Counted from the stretch's first letter, positions 35,400 through 44,796 are shown. The stretch: DNA of 64,000 bases from Mucilaginibacter mali (GCF_013283875.1 NZ_CP054139.1:62001-126000), one strand, 5' to 3'. Numbers and translations are program-made. The notes: generated from the sequence alone by a model not told the origin.

Positions 35400-36929
35400 C
35401 TATTTATCCAGCACCGCATACCGCGCTTCGGTATCCGAAACCTTTGGTTGGCATTTTACATCGATCACCATGAGGTTAGGCGACCCGGGGTTAAAGGTTT
35501 GCCATGGGGTTAAGCCTTTACCATTGGGGTTGCCGGTCTTCACAAAGTTTACAAAGTAGCTTTGCATGGTTTCGGATATTTGATGATCATCGGCCGTCCA
35601 CGCGTAAACTTTATTGGTAGATAGGTTACCTAAAGCATACTCTATCTCGGCCGAATGCACCGCGCCAATGCCTGTGTTCACCTTGCCATCAACCGTGGTT
35701 GGGCGTTTGCGGGTATAGTAGTAGCGGTAAACCGGCTTACCGCCGGTTTTACTCTGCATATCAATAAACTTCCAGGTGCTGAAGGCGATAAACCTATCCG
35801 ATGCCAGTTCGGTGGCTACCTGTCTAACGTCAGCATCGGTGGCTGGTACATATACCTTTAGTATTTCTACCGATTGATTGCCATACATTTTTTGCACGGC
35901 GGCGGTAAAGTTGGCAATGGTTGGCTCGGCTTTGCCTAAAACCGCGGCATCACCGCCCTCGGCCGAATTCCAGCCGGCCAATAGGTTCACGTGCATTTGC
36001 TTACCCGCGGCAAAGATATTAGCCGGAGCTTCGGGCAGAAAGTAACCATCGATATCAGTTCCGAACCGGCTGTTTGCCGATAGTTCTAAGAGTTTATCAG
36101 CCGGTATCTTACGCAGGTCTGCAAGGCTATTGGCGCCAACGGTACTGCCAAATTTTACGCCATTCTGTTCGGCTGTGGCCAGTGGCATAGGCGACAGGTT
36201 GCCTAACAAAGAACCGCTCTCGCCAATGGCGCCAATAAATAATCCCTTTGATAGCGGCGAGGCTACCTGCCCGCAAACCGACATTGATCCCGCCGATTCG
36301 CCGCCGATGGTTACTTTTTTAGGGTCGCCGCCAAAAGCTGCTATATTTTTTTGCACCCAAACCAGGGCCGCGTGCTGGTCCATCAGGCCATAATTGCCCG
36401 ATGCGTGGTTGGGCGATTCCTTAGTCAGCTCCGGATGGGCCATAAAGCCGAATATGCCTAAGCGATAGTTTACGGTAAGGGTAATGATCCCTTTTCTTGC
36501 CAGCGCTTCGCCATCGTAACGGTACTCCGAACCATCGCCCGCCTGAAAGCCGCCGCCGTAGAAGTAAACCAGTACCGGAAGCTTTTCTTTAGCCGATTTG
36601 GCCGGCGTCCACACATTCAGGTACAGGCAATCTTCGCTTTTGCCATCGCTGCGGAACATCATATCATTGTAGATATATCGTTGCATAGCCTGCGGGCCAA
36701 AATGATCGGCCTTGCGCACGCCTTCCCAATTTTTTGGGGCCTGTGGTTCGCGCCAGCGCAGATCGCCAACCGGAGGCTGGGCGAAAGGGATCCCTTTAAA
36801 CGAATGGATACCGCTTGCTTCGGCAACGCCCTGCAGCGTCCCGTTAGCGGTTTTTATTTGAGGGGCAGCCTCCTGCGCGTAAGTATTAACAGATAGCATG
36901 AGCAGCAATAAATAGCATATGTTTTTCAT
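35400..36929 (-). CDS. Type B carboxylesterase (para-nitrobenzyl-esterase-like), exported
   Basis: 509 residues from the ATG at 36929, which opens a signal peptide (MKNICYLLLLMLSVNTYAQ); the frame runs 16 codons further but without signal character. Alpha/beta hydrolase of the carboxylesterase type B family: oxyanion hole YFYGGGFQAG, nucleophile Ser in TIGGESAGSMSV, catalytic His in GAVHSAEIEYALG. The acid residue lies between these in the expected region (NSAEGGDAAV). Length is normal. Acts on ester substrates in the periplasm or outside; the natural substrate is unknown. Monocistronic. Confidence 0.93.
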   Translation of the reverse strand: MKNICYLLLLMLSVNTYAQEAAPQIKTANGTLQGVAEASGIHSFKGIPFAQPPVGDLRWREPQAPKNWEGVRKADHFGPQAMQRYIYNDMMFRSDGKSEDCLYLNVWTPAKSAKEKLPVLVYFYGGGFQAGDGSEYRYDGEALARKGIITLTVNYRLGIFGFMAHPELTKESPNHASGNYGLMDQHAALVWVQKNIAAFGGDPKKVTIGGESAGSMSVCGQVASPLSKGLFIGAIGESGSLLGNLSPMPLATAEQNGVKFGSTVGANSLADLRKIPADKLLELSANSRFGTDIDGYFLPEAPANIFAAGKQMHVNLLAGWNSAEGGDAAVLGKAEPTIANFTAAVQKMYGNQSVEILKVYVPATDADVRQVATELASDRFIAFSTWKFIDMQSKTGGKPVYRYYYTRKRPTTVDGKVNTGIGAVHSAEIEYALGNLSTNKVYAWTADDHQISETMQSYFVNFVKTGNPNGKGLTPWQTFNPGSPNLMVIDVKCQPKVSDTEARYAVLDK

Positions 36930-37063
36930 GATGGTACAAGCGTAAGCATATCGGTTTAAACGATCGGTGTTCAGCAAATTTAATGTTTATGCTGATGTTT
37001 TGTTAAAGATAATTTAAACCGTGGGGCACGTTACTTCGTGTCTTGTTTCCGTGTCGTACATCA

Positions 37064-37088
37064 AATAAAAAAACACGAAGTATCGTGT
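37064..37088 (-). terminator. Terminator after the amidase gene
   Basis: ACACGA-TACT-TCGTGT on the minus strand, 16 bases past the stop codon, followed by a run of seven T and ATTT. Confidence 0.78.
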
Positions 37089-37103
37089 CTTTACTGTAGA
37101 AGA

Positions 37104-37910
37104 TCAATCCTGCTCGAAACCCTTACGATATTTTTTCAGCGCGCGCAGGATGGATTTAGCAGTCGCCATCTGCCCTTCTTCCGAACTGAGGTATTTCTCG
37201 TCTGCCGGGTTATTGATAAAACCGGTTTCCACCATTACCGATGGCATGGCGCTATGGGCCAGCACCAATATCCCCTGCTCAATTACACCTTCCGACCGGC
37301 GGTTGTCTACATCGGCAATTTCCCGGCTAACCAGTTTGCCAAACTTAATGCTTTGCGCCCGGTAGGTTTGCATAAACATATTCAGGGTGATAAAATAGGC
37401 CGGATCGTTATCCTTATAGCCCTGGTATTTTTTGGCGTAATCCTTTTCCTGGTAAATAGCCGAGTTTTCGCGCAGGGCTTCTAACTGCTCGCCTTTGCGG
37501 TGTAAGCCATAAACCAATAGCAGCGCCCCCCTGCGCGTCCCCACTTTTTGCGGAGAAGAGTTACAGTGGATAGAGATGAACAGGTTAGCCTTGGCGTTGT
37601 TGGCAATTTCGGCACGTTGCTGCAGTTCTACAAACTTATCGGTAGTGCGGGTCATGATCACGTTGAGCGATGGTATGGCTTCGTTAATAGCATCGCGCAG
37701 TTTCAGGGCAATGCCCAGGGCTACGGTTTTCTCTTTGGTATATTCGCCGTGCGATCCGGGGTCTTTTCCGCCATGGCCTGCGTCTATCACTACGGTTTTA
37801 AACTTAAAACCCGGAATTTCCTTAGTGCCTTGCGCATGGGCAATGCTAACCAGTAACAAAATAAAACCAAGGCAGGTGATTAATTTATGGCGGAGGTATA
37901 AGTGTGGCAT
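37104..37910 (-). CDS. N-acetylmuramoyl-L-alanine amidase (Amidase_3)
   Basis: 268 residues from the ATG at 37910, followed by a signal peptide (LITCLGFILLLVSIAHAQG). Zinc amidase that cuts the bond between MurNAc and L-Ala in peptidoglycan, as in daughter-cell separation. Zn ligands are visible: H in VVIDAGHGGKDPG, E in LQQRAEIANN, H in LFISIHCNSSP; the catalytic Glu is in VMVETGFINNPADE. There is no LysM or AMIN domain, so targeting must come from a partner. A -7 box lies 52 bases upstream and a terminator follows. Confidence 0.94.
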   Translation of the reverse strand: MPHLYLRHKLITCLGFILLLVSIAHAQGTKEIPGFKFKTVVIDAGHGGKDPGSHGEYTKEKTVALGIALKLRDAINEAIPSLNVIMTRTTDKFVELQQRAEIANNAKANLFISIHCNSSPQKVGTRRGALLLVYGLHRKGEQLEALRENSAIYQEKDYAKKYQGYKDNDPAYFITLNMFMQTYRAQSIKFGKLVSREIADVDNRRSEGVIEQGILVLAHSAMPSVMVETGFINNPADEKYLSSEEGQMATAKSILRALKKYRKGFEQD

Positions 37911-37961
37911 GTCTGTTAGTTGACTTATAGACATTTGAACGATCAAATAGTTTACAGGGCG

Positions 37962-37969
37962 CAAATATA
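37962..37969 (-). promoter_or_regulatory. Bacteroidota -7 promoter box for the amidase gene
   Basis: On the minus strand TATATTTG, an exact TANNTTTG match, 52 bases before the ATG at 37910. The rest of the 367-base gap to 38278 holds a repeated TTGTTCA word (about 38203-38231) but no gene. Confidence 0.5.
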
Positions 37970-38277
37970 AGTGCTCTAATTGGTTAGCCCCTGTATTTTT
38001 TATCAACGTATTGAGGGCGTTAACCCAGGGGCGGGAATTATATCAGATTGTGTATTTCGATTCAATAGCGCCGGCATATGAAATCTCCGGATAGGATAGC
38101 ATAACTGTGTCAGTTGTGCAAAACAAGGAAAATGTTATTTCCTGTGAAAAAATGAACATGGCTTTAAATTGTCTGATATTCAGGCAGATGTGTGTTTAAA
38201 TCTTGTTCAAATTCTGTTCAGAACTTGTTCATTTTTCGCAGATCCATTAAGCTATCAGGCGCCTGAAAATTGGCTTA

Positions 38278-39249
38278 TCAGGTCGTTTTCATGCTATCAC
38301 ATATCTCTGTTATCGATCGGCTGATAGGTTTAAAATTGATACCGATGGCCTTTTTAATCTTTGTATTATCATAATTACGCTGCGCGCTGGCACTTTGCGC
38401 GGCAACTTTATCGATAGCCGGTGTACCACCTGTAATAGCGGCCAGTACTTTTGATGCCCGCCAGGCCAATCCCATTACCCATGGCTTGGCCAGTATGGAG
38501 GGGGCCGGGTTACCGAAGCATTGAGAGATCTCGGCGGTGATGTTTTTATAATCGCGGTTTTCGGCGCTGACGATGAAGCGCTCTTCGTGGATGTCGCTAT
38601 GCATCAGGGTGATCATGCATTTGGCCACATCCTGCACATCGACAAAGCCAATGCTGCCCTGCGTATAAAACTTTAAGCCTTTACGTATCCGGGCGAACAG
38701 CTGTCCGCTGCCGTCAGTACCCGCGTTTGGACCGATGATGATGGATGGGTTAACAATTACCGCATCCAAACCCTCGGCAATGCCGCGCCATACTTCCATC
38801 TCGCTTTCCAGTTTTGATATGGCGTAGCCGTCGTTATCGCTGCTTTCGTCAAGGTGATGGTTTTCGGTGATGAGTTCGCCAGGCTTAGCCTCGCCAATGG
38901 CGGCTACCGAACTTACATGTACCAGCCTTGCCCCGTATTGCAGGCACAGGTTTACCAGGTTGGCAGTACCTTCCACATTAGTGCGGATCATCGGATCCTT
39001 ATCTGCCTGCTTTAGCGATACCCATGCGGCGCAATGGTATACCTGCGTTACACCGGTAAAGGCTTCGTCAAGCGCGTGGTAGTTCACCATGTCGGCATCG
39101 GCCCACTCAATTTTATCGCTATAAGGAATTAACAAATCGGGAATTACCGAAGCGGCGCGCTTAGTACAACGAATATGTTCGCCGGCTTCAGCCAGTTGCT
39201 TAGCCACTTCCGAACCTAAAAAACCTGTCGCGCCTGTTACAAGGATCAT
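38278..39249 (-). CDS. NAD-dependent epimerase/dehydratase (dihydroflavonol-reductase-like)
   Basis: 323-residue extended short-chain dehydrogenase. Rossmann glycine motif at the start (MILVTGATGFLGSEVAKQLA), catalytic Ser/Thr region (LVHVSSVAAIGEA) and Tyr-x-x-x-Lys in DGYAISKLESEME. NSSIIIGP-type loop appears as VIVNPSIIIGPNAG. Members reduce or epimerise sugar nucleotides, sterols or small carbonyls; the sequence does not settle the substrate. Single gene, divergent from the arginase-fold gene across a 145-base spacer built of R2 repeats. Confidence 0.9.
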   Translation of the reverse strand: MILVTGATGFLGSEVAKQLAEAGEHIRCTKRAASVIPDLLIPYSDKIEWADADMVNYHALDEAFTGVTQVYHCAAWVSLKQADKDPMIRTNVEGTANLVNLCLQYGARLVHVSSVAAIGEAKPGELITENHHLDESSDNDGYAISKLESEMEVWRGIAEGLDAVIVNPSIIIGPNAGTDGSGQLFARIRKGLKFYTQGSIGFVDVQDVAKCMITLMHSDIHEERFIVSAENRDYKNITAEISQCFGNPAPSILAKPWVMGLAWRASKVLAAITGGTPAIDKVAAQSASAQRNYDNTKIKKAIGINFKPISRSITEICDSMKTT

Positions 39250-39252
39250 GCT

Positions 39253-39375
39253 TTATAAATGTGCAAATATGCAGATGTGCAAATGTGCAGATAATTTTTT
39301 GATGTTATAATGGCGATCTTAAAGGCATCTGCACATTTGCATATTTGCACATTTCCCCTCATCTGCACATTCAAA
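39253..39375. repeat. R2 repeat in the divergent epimerase/arginase spacer
   Basis: ATGTGCAAATATGCAGATGT words on the left half and their complements (ATCTGCACATTTGCATATTT, then ATCTGCACATT) on the right half make an imperfect inverted repeat. The same words occur between groES and groEL. Confidence 0.7.
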
Positions 39376-39381
39376 AAATCT

Positions 39382-39389
39382 TACATTTG
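39382..39389 (+). promoter_or_regulatory. -7 box immediately before the arginase-fold gene
   Basis: TACATTTG is an exact TANNTTTG match and ends five bases before the ATG at 39395, which would make the transcript leaderless or nearly so. Confidence 0.45.
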
Positions 39390-39394
39390 CAGGC

Positions 39395-40579
39395 ATGTCT
39401 CTGTCCGATTTTTTTGCGCCTATCGATCTTAAAACCATATTGCCTAAAAATGGCTTTTACGCCAGTCACTTAGGTAGTAAGATCGAGCATCATTCCGTTG
39501 CCTTTCCCGATCTGGAAGGGGAAAAGATAGACATTGCCATTATCGGTGTTCAGGAAGACCGCAACGCCATCGGTAACCCCGGCTGCGCGCTGGCGCCCGA
39601 TTATGTGCGCGAGAAATTATACTCGTTGTACGAGGGTAGTTATAATTCAAAAATTGTAGATCTCGGTAATATCAAACAGGGTGCGTCGGTTACCGATACC
39701 TATTTCGCCTTAAAAACTGTTGTTACCGAACTGGTTAAGAAGGATATATTGCCCATAATCATCGGTGGGGGACAGGATCTTACCTATGCCCAATATTTGG
39801 CCTACGGCGATTTGGAGCAAAGGGTTGACCTGGTGGTGGTCGATCCCAGATTTGACCTGGAAGATGATGCCCAATCAGAAACTATCGAGACCACATCAAT
39901 ATCCTATCTTAACAAAATATTTCTGCACGAGCCTAATTACCTGTTCAATTTTAGCAACCTGGGTTACCAAACCTATTTTGTAAACCAGGAGAGCCTGCGG
40001 GTAATGGATAAGCTATATTTTGATACCAGCCGCCTTGGCGAACTAAGCGGACAGATAGCTGTTACCGAGCCGGTATTGCGCAACGCCAGTATGATCAGCT
40101 TTGATATGGGCGCCATCCGCTCATCCGATGCTGCCGGGAATGCCAACGCTACGCCCAACGGCTTTTACGGTGAGGAAGCCTGCCAGCTATGCCGCTATGC
40201 CGGTTTCAATGATAAGCTGACATCGATAGGGTTTTACGAGTTTAACCCGGCTTACGATACCAACGGACAAACAGCCACCCTGCTGGCGCAAATGATATGG
40301 TATTTTATTGACGGCTTTTATAACCGTAAGCGCGATTTTCCGCTTAATCCAAAATCGCAGTATCTTATCTACAAAACCAGCCTTAAGCACGATGAGCATG
40401 AACTGGTGTTTGTGAAAAGCAAAAAATCAGATCGGTGGTGGATGCAGGTGCCATATCCAACCGGCGGATCGCAAAACGAACGCTACCATTGGGTGCCCTG
40501 CCGGTATGAAGAATACAAGATGGCCGTATCCGGCGAGATGCCCGACCTATGGTGGCGCACTTATCAAAAACTTAGTTGA
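39395..40579 (+). CDS. Arginase/formimidoylglutamase-fold protein with eroded metal site
   Basis: 394 residues, ureohydrolase fold (AIIGVQEDRNAIGNPGCALA, LPIIIGGGQDLTYAQYLAYG, VDLVVVDPRFDLEDD, ASMISFDMGAIRSSDAAGNA). In active arginases and formimidoylglutamases the dinuclear Mn site uses GG(D)H, DAHxD and SxDxDxxDP. Here these positions read GGGQD, DPRFD and SFDMGAIRSSDA, so the first His and several Asp ligands are gone. Homologues in Bacteroidota are often annotated as formimidoylglutamase, but I doubt metal-dependent hydrolysis. The last 60 residues are an extra C-terminal part. Start ATG 39395 directly behind a -7 box. No histidine-degradation genes nearby. Confidence 0.8.
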   Translation: MSLSDFFAPIDLKTILPKNGFYASHLGSKIEHHSVAFPDLEGEKIDIAIIGVQEDRNAIGNPGCALAPDYVREKLYSLYEGSYNSKIVDLGNIKQGASVTDTYFALKTVVTELVKKDILPIIIGGGQDLTYAQYLAYGDLEQRVDLVVVDPRFDLEDDAQSETIETTSISYLNKIFLHEPNYLFNFSNLGYQTYFVNQESLRVMDKLYFDTSRLGELSGQIAVTEPVLRNASMISFDMGAIRSSDAAGNANATPNGFYGEEACQLCRYAGFNDKLTSIGFYEFNPAYDTNGQTATLLAQMIWYFIDGFYNRKRDFPLNPKSQYLIYKTSLKHDEHELVFVKSKKSDRWWMQVPYPTGGSQNERYHWVPCRYEEYKMAVSGEMPDLWWRTYQKLS

Positions 40580-40631
40580 TAATTTATAGGCTTTCAAGCC
40601 GTTATTATAGCTTTAGTTCTGTTTGAAACAA

Positions 40632-41768
40632 ATGAAGAAGTTATTTTTTTATGTGATCGCCCTGCTGCCCTTCGCAGCCAGCGCGCAGGATACTTTTACC
40701 CTTAAAGGCCAGGTTGGTAAACTGAGCGCCCCGGCCAAGGCTTACCTGTTGTACCAGGTGGGGGCCAACCGCGTGCTCGATTCGGCCTATATAATTAACG
40801 GCGAGTTTGCCATAACCGGTAAGGTACTGAACCCTGTAGGCGCTATTTTGGTGATAGACCGCGCTGGCGTGGGCATCACCCGCCTGGATAAAAGCGCCGA
40901 TAACCTGACCGTTTATTTAGAAAAGGGCGATATCAACCTTAACACAGCAGATTCGGTAAGCAAGGCGCAGATCACCGGTTCGCCTATTAATGATGATAAT
41001 AAGCGCCTCACCGCGCAATTGGCTTTGGTAAACAACAAGGCGAAAAAGATCGCTGCCGATGCAAAAAATGCGCCCCTGGCCCAGCAACAAACCGCCGAGT
41101 TTCAAAACAACATCCAAACCCAATTAAAAGCGTTGCAAGCGGAGCAGGAAACCACACTGAAGAACTTCATCACCGCTAACCCTAAAAGCTATTTGAGTTT
41201 GATGGCGCTTAGTTCGTTAGGTGGCCCATCTGCCGACCCTAAAACGATTGAACCATTGTACAATAACCTGTCGCCCGAGTTAAAGGCATCAGAGGCAGGC
41301 TATGCCATAAAGCAATCTATAGATGAATTGAAAACAACTGCTATCGGTTCTGCAGCGCCCGATTTTACGCAGAACGATGCCAATGGTACGCCGATAAAGT
41401 TATCCTCATTCAGGGGCAAATATGTGCTGCTGGATTTTTGGGCATCGTGGTGCGGGCCTTGCCGCCAGGAAAACCCCAACGTGGTAAAGGCTTATAATAA
41501 ATACAAAACCAAAAAGTTTACCATTTTGGGTGTTTCGCTTGACAGACCCGATGGCAAAGCCGACTGGATGGCCGCTATTAAAAACGACGGGCTGACCTGG
41601 ACACAGGTATCCGACCTGAAGTACTGGAACAACGAAGTGGCCGCTTTATATTTTGTACGTTCTATTCCGCAAAACTACTTAATCGACCCGGAAGGTAGGA
41701 TAATCGCCAAAAACCTGCGGGGCGAAGACCTCGATAATAAACTGGCGGAAATTTTTGGAAAACTGTAA
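40632..41768 (+). CDS. TlpA-like thioredoxin with DUF4369 domain, copy 1
   Basis: 378 residues from the ATG at 40632 (signal peptide MKKLFFYVIALLPFAASAQ). Residues about 20-125 are a DUF4369 beta domain (FTLKGQVGKLSAPAKAYLLY), then a helical linker, then a thioredoxin/TlpA domain from about 240 with the redox motif WASWCGPCRQENPNV and cis-Pro loop SIPQNYLIDP. Periplasmic or membrane-facing thiol oxidoreductase, probably for disulfide reduction or cytochrome maturation. First of three related genes in tandem; 57 bases separate it from copy 2. Confidence 0.92.
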   Translation: MKKLFFYVIALLPFAASAQDTFTLKGQVGKLSAPAKAYLLYQVGANRVLDSAYIINGEFAITGKVLNPVGAILVIDRAGVGITRLDKSADNLTVYLEKGDINLNTADSVSKAQITGSPINDDNKRLTAQLALVNNKAKKIAADAKNAPLAQQQTAEFQNNIQTQLKALQAEQETTLKNFITANPKSYLSLMALSSLGGPSADPKTIEPLYNNLSPELKASEAGYAIKQSIDELKTTAIGSAAPDFTQNDANGTPIKLSSFRGKYVLLDFWASWCGPCRQENPNVVKAYNKYKTKKFTILGVSLDRPDGKADWMAAIKNDGLTWTQVSDLKYWNNEVAALYFVRSIPQNYLIDPEGRIIAKNLRGEDLDNKLAEIFGKL

Positions 41769-41825
41769 TTTAAAGCACTATATTGCATTAGTATACTTCA
41801 TTAACCATACTAATCAATACAGAAT

Positions 41826-42968
41826 ATGAAAAAAGCATTGCTTACTTTACTTGCAGGTTTGCCTGTATTAGCCTTTGCCCAAACCCCCTTTACAGTTAAG
41901 GGTAAAGTAGGCAACATTGGCGCCCCATCAAAAGTGTTTTTACAATACCGCAACGATGGTAAAACCGTGTTAGATTCGACCGTGGCCGTTAACGGCGCGT
42001 TCACTTTTACCGGTACTGTTAAAGATATTACTTCAGCTACGTTGATCTACGATCCGACCGGTAACGGCTTATCTAAACTTGACCGTAAAAGCAAAGTAGA
42101 CGTTGCACAGGTTTATCTTGAAGCAGGTACTGCTACTGTAACCAGTGCCGATTCACTGTCGAAAGCGAAGATCAGCGGTACTAAAGTTAACGACGACAAC
42201 ACTGCTTATAAAGCATTCATGAAGCCGGTTAACGATAAGAGCGCCGCTTTAAATGCATGGTATAGTGCTACTCCGGCCGAAGCTCGCAAAGCGAAAGAGT
42301 TCCAGGATCAATTAGAAGCTAAGTCGGACGCTTTGGATAAAGAGCGTGGCGAACTTTCTAAAGCATACGTAAAATCTCACTCAGATTCGTTCATGGCTTT
42401 AACAGCTATGAGCAGCGCTTTAGGCTACTATCCTGAATATGCTGATGCTGCCGCGATGTACAATATGTTATCGCCTGCATTAAAAGCCAGCCCTGCCGCT
42501 AAAACCTGGGCAACCCGTTTAGATAAACTAAAAGGCGTGGCTTTAGGTGCTATCGCTCCTGAATTTGCCCAGGCCGATACTGCCGGTAAAATGGTAAGCC
42601 TGTCTTCTTTCCGCGGTAAATACCTGCTGATAGATTTTTGGGCTTCATGGTGCGGCCCTTGCCGTGCAGAAAACCCTAACGTGGTAAAATGCTTCAATAA
42701 GTTTAAAGATAAAAACTTCACCATCCTGGGCGTATCGTTAGATCAGCCAGGCGCTAAAGACAAATGGATCGACGCTATCCACAAAGATGGTTTGAACTGG
42801 ACACAGGTATCTGACCTGAAATTCTGGAACAACGAAGTTTCAACCGCTTACGGTATCCAGGCTATCCCACAAAACTTACTGCTTGACCCTAACGGCAAGA
42901 TCATTGCCAAAGGCCTGCGCGGTAAAGATCTGGAAGATAAACTGGCATCATTGCTTGGTAAAATATAA
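41826..42968 (+). CDS. TlpA-like thioredoxin with DUF4369 domain, copy 2
   Basis: 380 residues, same layout as copy 1: signal peptide (MKKALLTLLAGLPVLAFAQ), DUF4369 (FTVKGKVGNIGAPSKVFLQY), helical linker (residues about 130-230), TlpA domain with WASWCGPCRAENPNV and AIPQNLLLDP. Closely similar to copy 1 through the thioredoxin part (ILGVSLDQPGAKDKW; LNWTQVSDLKFWNNEV). Just after the stop is a 17-base palindrome CGTCAAAA-C-TTTTGACG (42974-42990), likely the stem of its terminator; an IS element begins five bases later, so the expected T run is missing. Confidence 0.92.
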   Translation: MKKALLTLLAGLPVLAFAQTPFTVKGKVGNIGAPSKVFLQYRNDGKTVLDSTVAVNGAFTFTGTVKDITSATLIYDPTGNGLSKLDRKSKVDVAQVYLEAGTATVTSADSLSKAKISGTKVNDDNTAYKAFMKPVNDKSAALNAWYSATPAEARKAKEFQDQLEAKSDALDKERGELSKAYVKSHSDSFMALTAMSSALGYYPEYADAAAMYNMLSPALKASPAAKTWATRLDKLKGVALGAIAPEFAQADTAGKMVSLSSFRGKYLLIDFWASWCGPCRAENPNVVKCFNKFKDKNFTILGVSLDQPGAKDKWIDAIHKDGLNWTQVSDLKFWNNEVSTAYGIQAIPQNLLLDPNGKIIAKGLRGKDLEDKLASLLGKI

Positions 42969-42995
42969 CTACACGTCAAAACTTTTGACGCGAAA

Positions 42996-44796
42996 GAGGC
43001 CGTATCATAAATCAAATGATGCGGTCTTTATTTTTTTAGCCTAATAGCTGAATTTGGTATTGAGTTTCTATGGAATTTTTTGAGGGGGAGGGGGTAGCTT
43101 TCTTGGGCGAACCTGAGTGGTAAAACGACTCATTTAAGCCGCTTTTTTCCTTAGATTTTGTGCGATTGCAACTAAACCCCATTCTATTTCTACTTTTTCC
43201 TTGCCGCGGAGCATAAACCGTTTAAAGCCATGGTTCTGCTTAATATTACCAAATACAGGTTCTACATCAAAGCAGCGTTTCTTTCGCCGTTGTATGCCTT
43301 CTTCACTGTTTAACAGCTCGTGCGCCTTTTGTTTCAGGCGGTTCAGGTTTTCATTGATTTCAATGATCCGATTCCCTTTTGATTTATGGCAAATACCGTT
43401 CAGCGGACAGTTAGCGCAGTTAACTGCCTGGTATCTTTTTACCGTTTGTTCAAACTCCGTGCTTGTTTTTCTTTTACTTGTTCCGATGAAATTCATTTGC
43501 TGGCCCATCGGGCAGATGTAACAATCTTTCTCCTGGTTGTAAAAAAGCTTATTTGCTGCAAAAGGGTGCTTGTTGTTGTGATTCTCATTTTGTTCCTTAT
43601 CGAACATCCCATACTTTACAAAGGCGATTGTTCCTTTTTGTTCCAACCGCGTGTAGTTCTCCTCGGAGCCATATCCGGCATCGGCTGTAAGCACTTGCGG
43701 TGCTTTGCCAAAGCTGACTTCATGCTGCGCTAAATGAGCACTTAATGTATTGGTGTCTGTGGTGTTGGAGTGAATGGTGTAATTGACAATGAACTGGTTG
43801 GATGTGGATATCTGAACATTATACCCCGGTTTTAACTGGCCGTTTTTCATGTGGTCTTCCTTCATCCGCATGAATGTGGCATCCGTATCGGTCTTGGAAT
43901 AGCTGTTGCGTTCACCCAGCAGAGCTTCCTGCTGCTCATAGCGGGCAATGGCCTGCGGGTAATGTTTGCTGATATACCGCAGCTTGCTTTTGACCTGTTT
44001 GGAAACATCCTCACGCGAGGAAAGCTTCTCATTGAGTTTATCTACTGCGGCATTGACCTTTTCACTGTCAATAACAGTAAAGTCAGGCGGATCAGGCAGC
44101 CTGTCTTCTTCTTTTGCTACGCTTTGGGCATAGTCCCATATCTCTGACAGCTGCTTTTTCATCTTTTCCTTATTGGTCTGAATCGCTTTCTTCCAGACAA
44201 AGGTATACCGGTTTGCATTCGCCTCTATCTTTGTCCCGTCCGTATTCACTTCTTCAATACTGAGCAGGCCTTCCTCTGCCAAAAGTTTCACCACATCTTC
44301 GAACACATCACGCAGCGCATGCTTCAAACGTACGCCCCGGAAACGGTTGATCGTATTATGATCAGGATAGTTCATCGAACTCAGCCACATCAGGTAAACG
44401 CTTTCCCGGCAGGCTGCTGCCAGCTTTCGGCTGGAGTAGGTGTTGGTTACATACCCATATACCAGCACCTTTAACAACATTTGCGGGTGATAGCTTGAAC
44501 TCCCGCGGATATGATAAGCTTTCAGCAATGGTTCCAGATAGAGCCTGTCGATCACATCGTTAACTACACGCACCGGGTGCGATGCCGGAACTAATTCGTC
44601 AAGTGTCGGAGGAATAGCCATCAACTGCCGTTGCTGGTAGGGCTTGAATACAGGTCTTTTAGAGGACATACTACGCTACTTTCGATACATAAATATATGA
44701 AAATCAGATTATTATATCAAATAAATACCCCTCTTTATTCCAATAAATTATGCACAAATAAAAAAGAGGCCATGCCATGATTTATGATACAGCCTC
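42996..44796. mobile_element. IS1182-family insertion sequence, intact
   Basis: Terminal inverted repeats GAGGCCGTATCATAAATCA (42996-43014) and, on the other strand, GAGGCTGTATCATAAATCA (44796-44778) match at 18 of 19 positions. Each end can also fold into a hairpin with the adjacent subterminal bases (GCGGTCTTT near 43022-43030; AAGAGGCCATG near 44764-44774), possibly blocking read-through. One transposase gene fills the interior. I see no clear target-site duplication (flanks CGAAA and TTTTT). It separates TlpA copies 2 and 3. Confidence 0.88.
43134..44669 (-). CDS. IS1182-family transposase
   Basis: 511 residues, full length, no frameshift. N-terminal DUF772-type helical domain (FKPYQQRQLMAIPPTLDELV, DDVIDRLYLE-type dimer region, YHPQMLLKVLVYGYVTNTYS), then the DDE nuclease core (NTDGTKIEANANRYTFVWKK for the first Asp, VLTADAGYGSEENYTRL for the second, and RKKRCFDVEPVFGNIKQNHG for the catalytic Glu). 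A cysteine cluster (CYICPMGQQM, CANCPLNGICHKSKG) lies in the insertion typical of the family. Cut-and-paste or copying transposition of the element carrying it. Confidence 0.95.
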   Translation of the reverse strand: MSSKRPVFKPYQQRQLMAIPPTLDELVPASHPVRVVNDVIDRLYLEPLLKAYHIRGSSSYHPQMLLKVLVYGYVTNTYSSRKLAAACRESVYLMWLSSMNYPDHNTINRFRGVRLKHALRDVFEDVVKLLAEEGLLSIEEVNTDGTKIEANANRYTFVWKKAIQTNKEKMKKQLSEIWDYAQSVAKEEDRLPDPPDFTVIDSEKVNAAVDKLNEKLSSREDVSKQVKSKLRYISKHYPQAIARYEQQEALLGERNSYSKTDTDATFMRMKEDHMKNGQLKPGYNVQISTSNQFIVNYTIHSNTTDTNTLSAHLAQHEVSFGKAPQVLTADAGYGSEENYTRLEQKGTIAFVKYGMFDKEQNENHNNKHPFAANKLFYNQEKDCYICPMGQQMNFIGTSKRKTSTEFEQTVKRYQAVNCANCPLNGICHKSKGNRIIEINENLNRLKQKAHELLNSEEGIQRRKKRCFDVEPVFGNIKQNHGFKRFMLRGKEKVEIEWGLVAIAQNLRKKAA

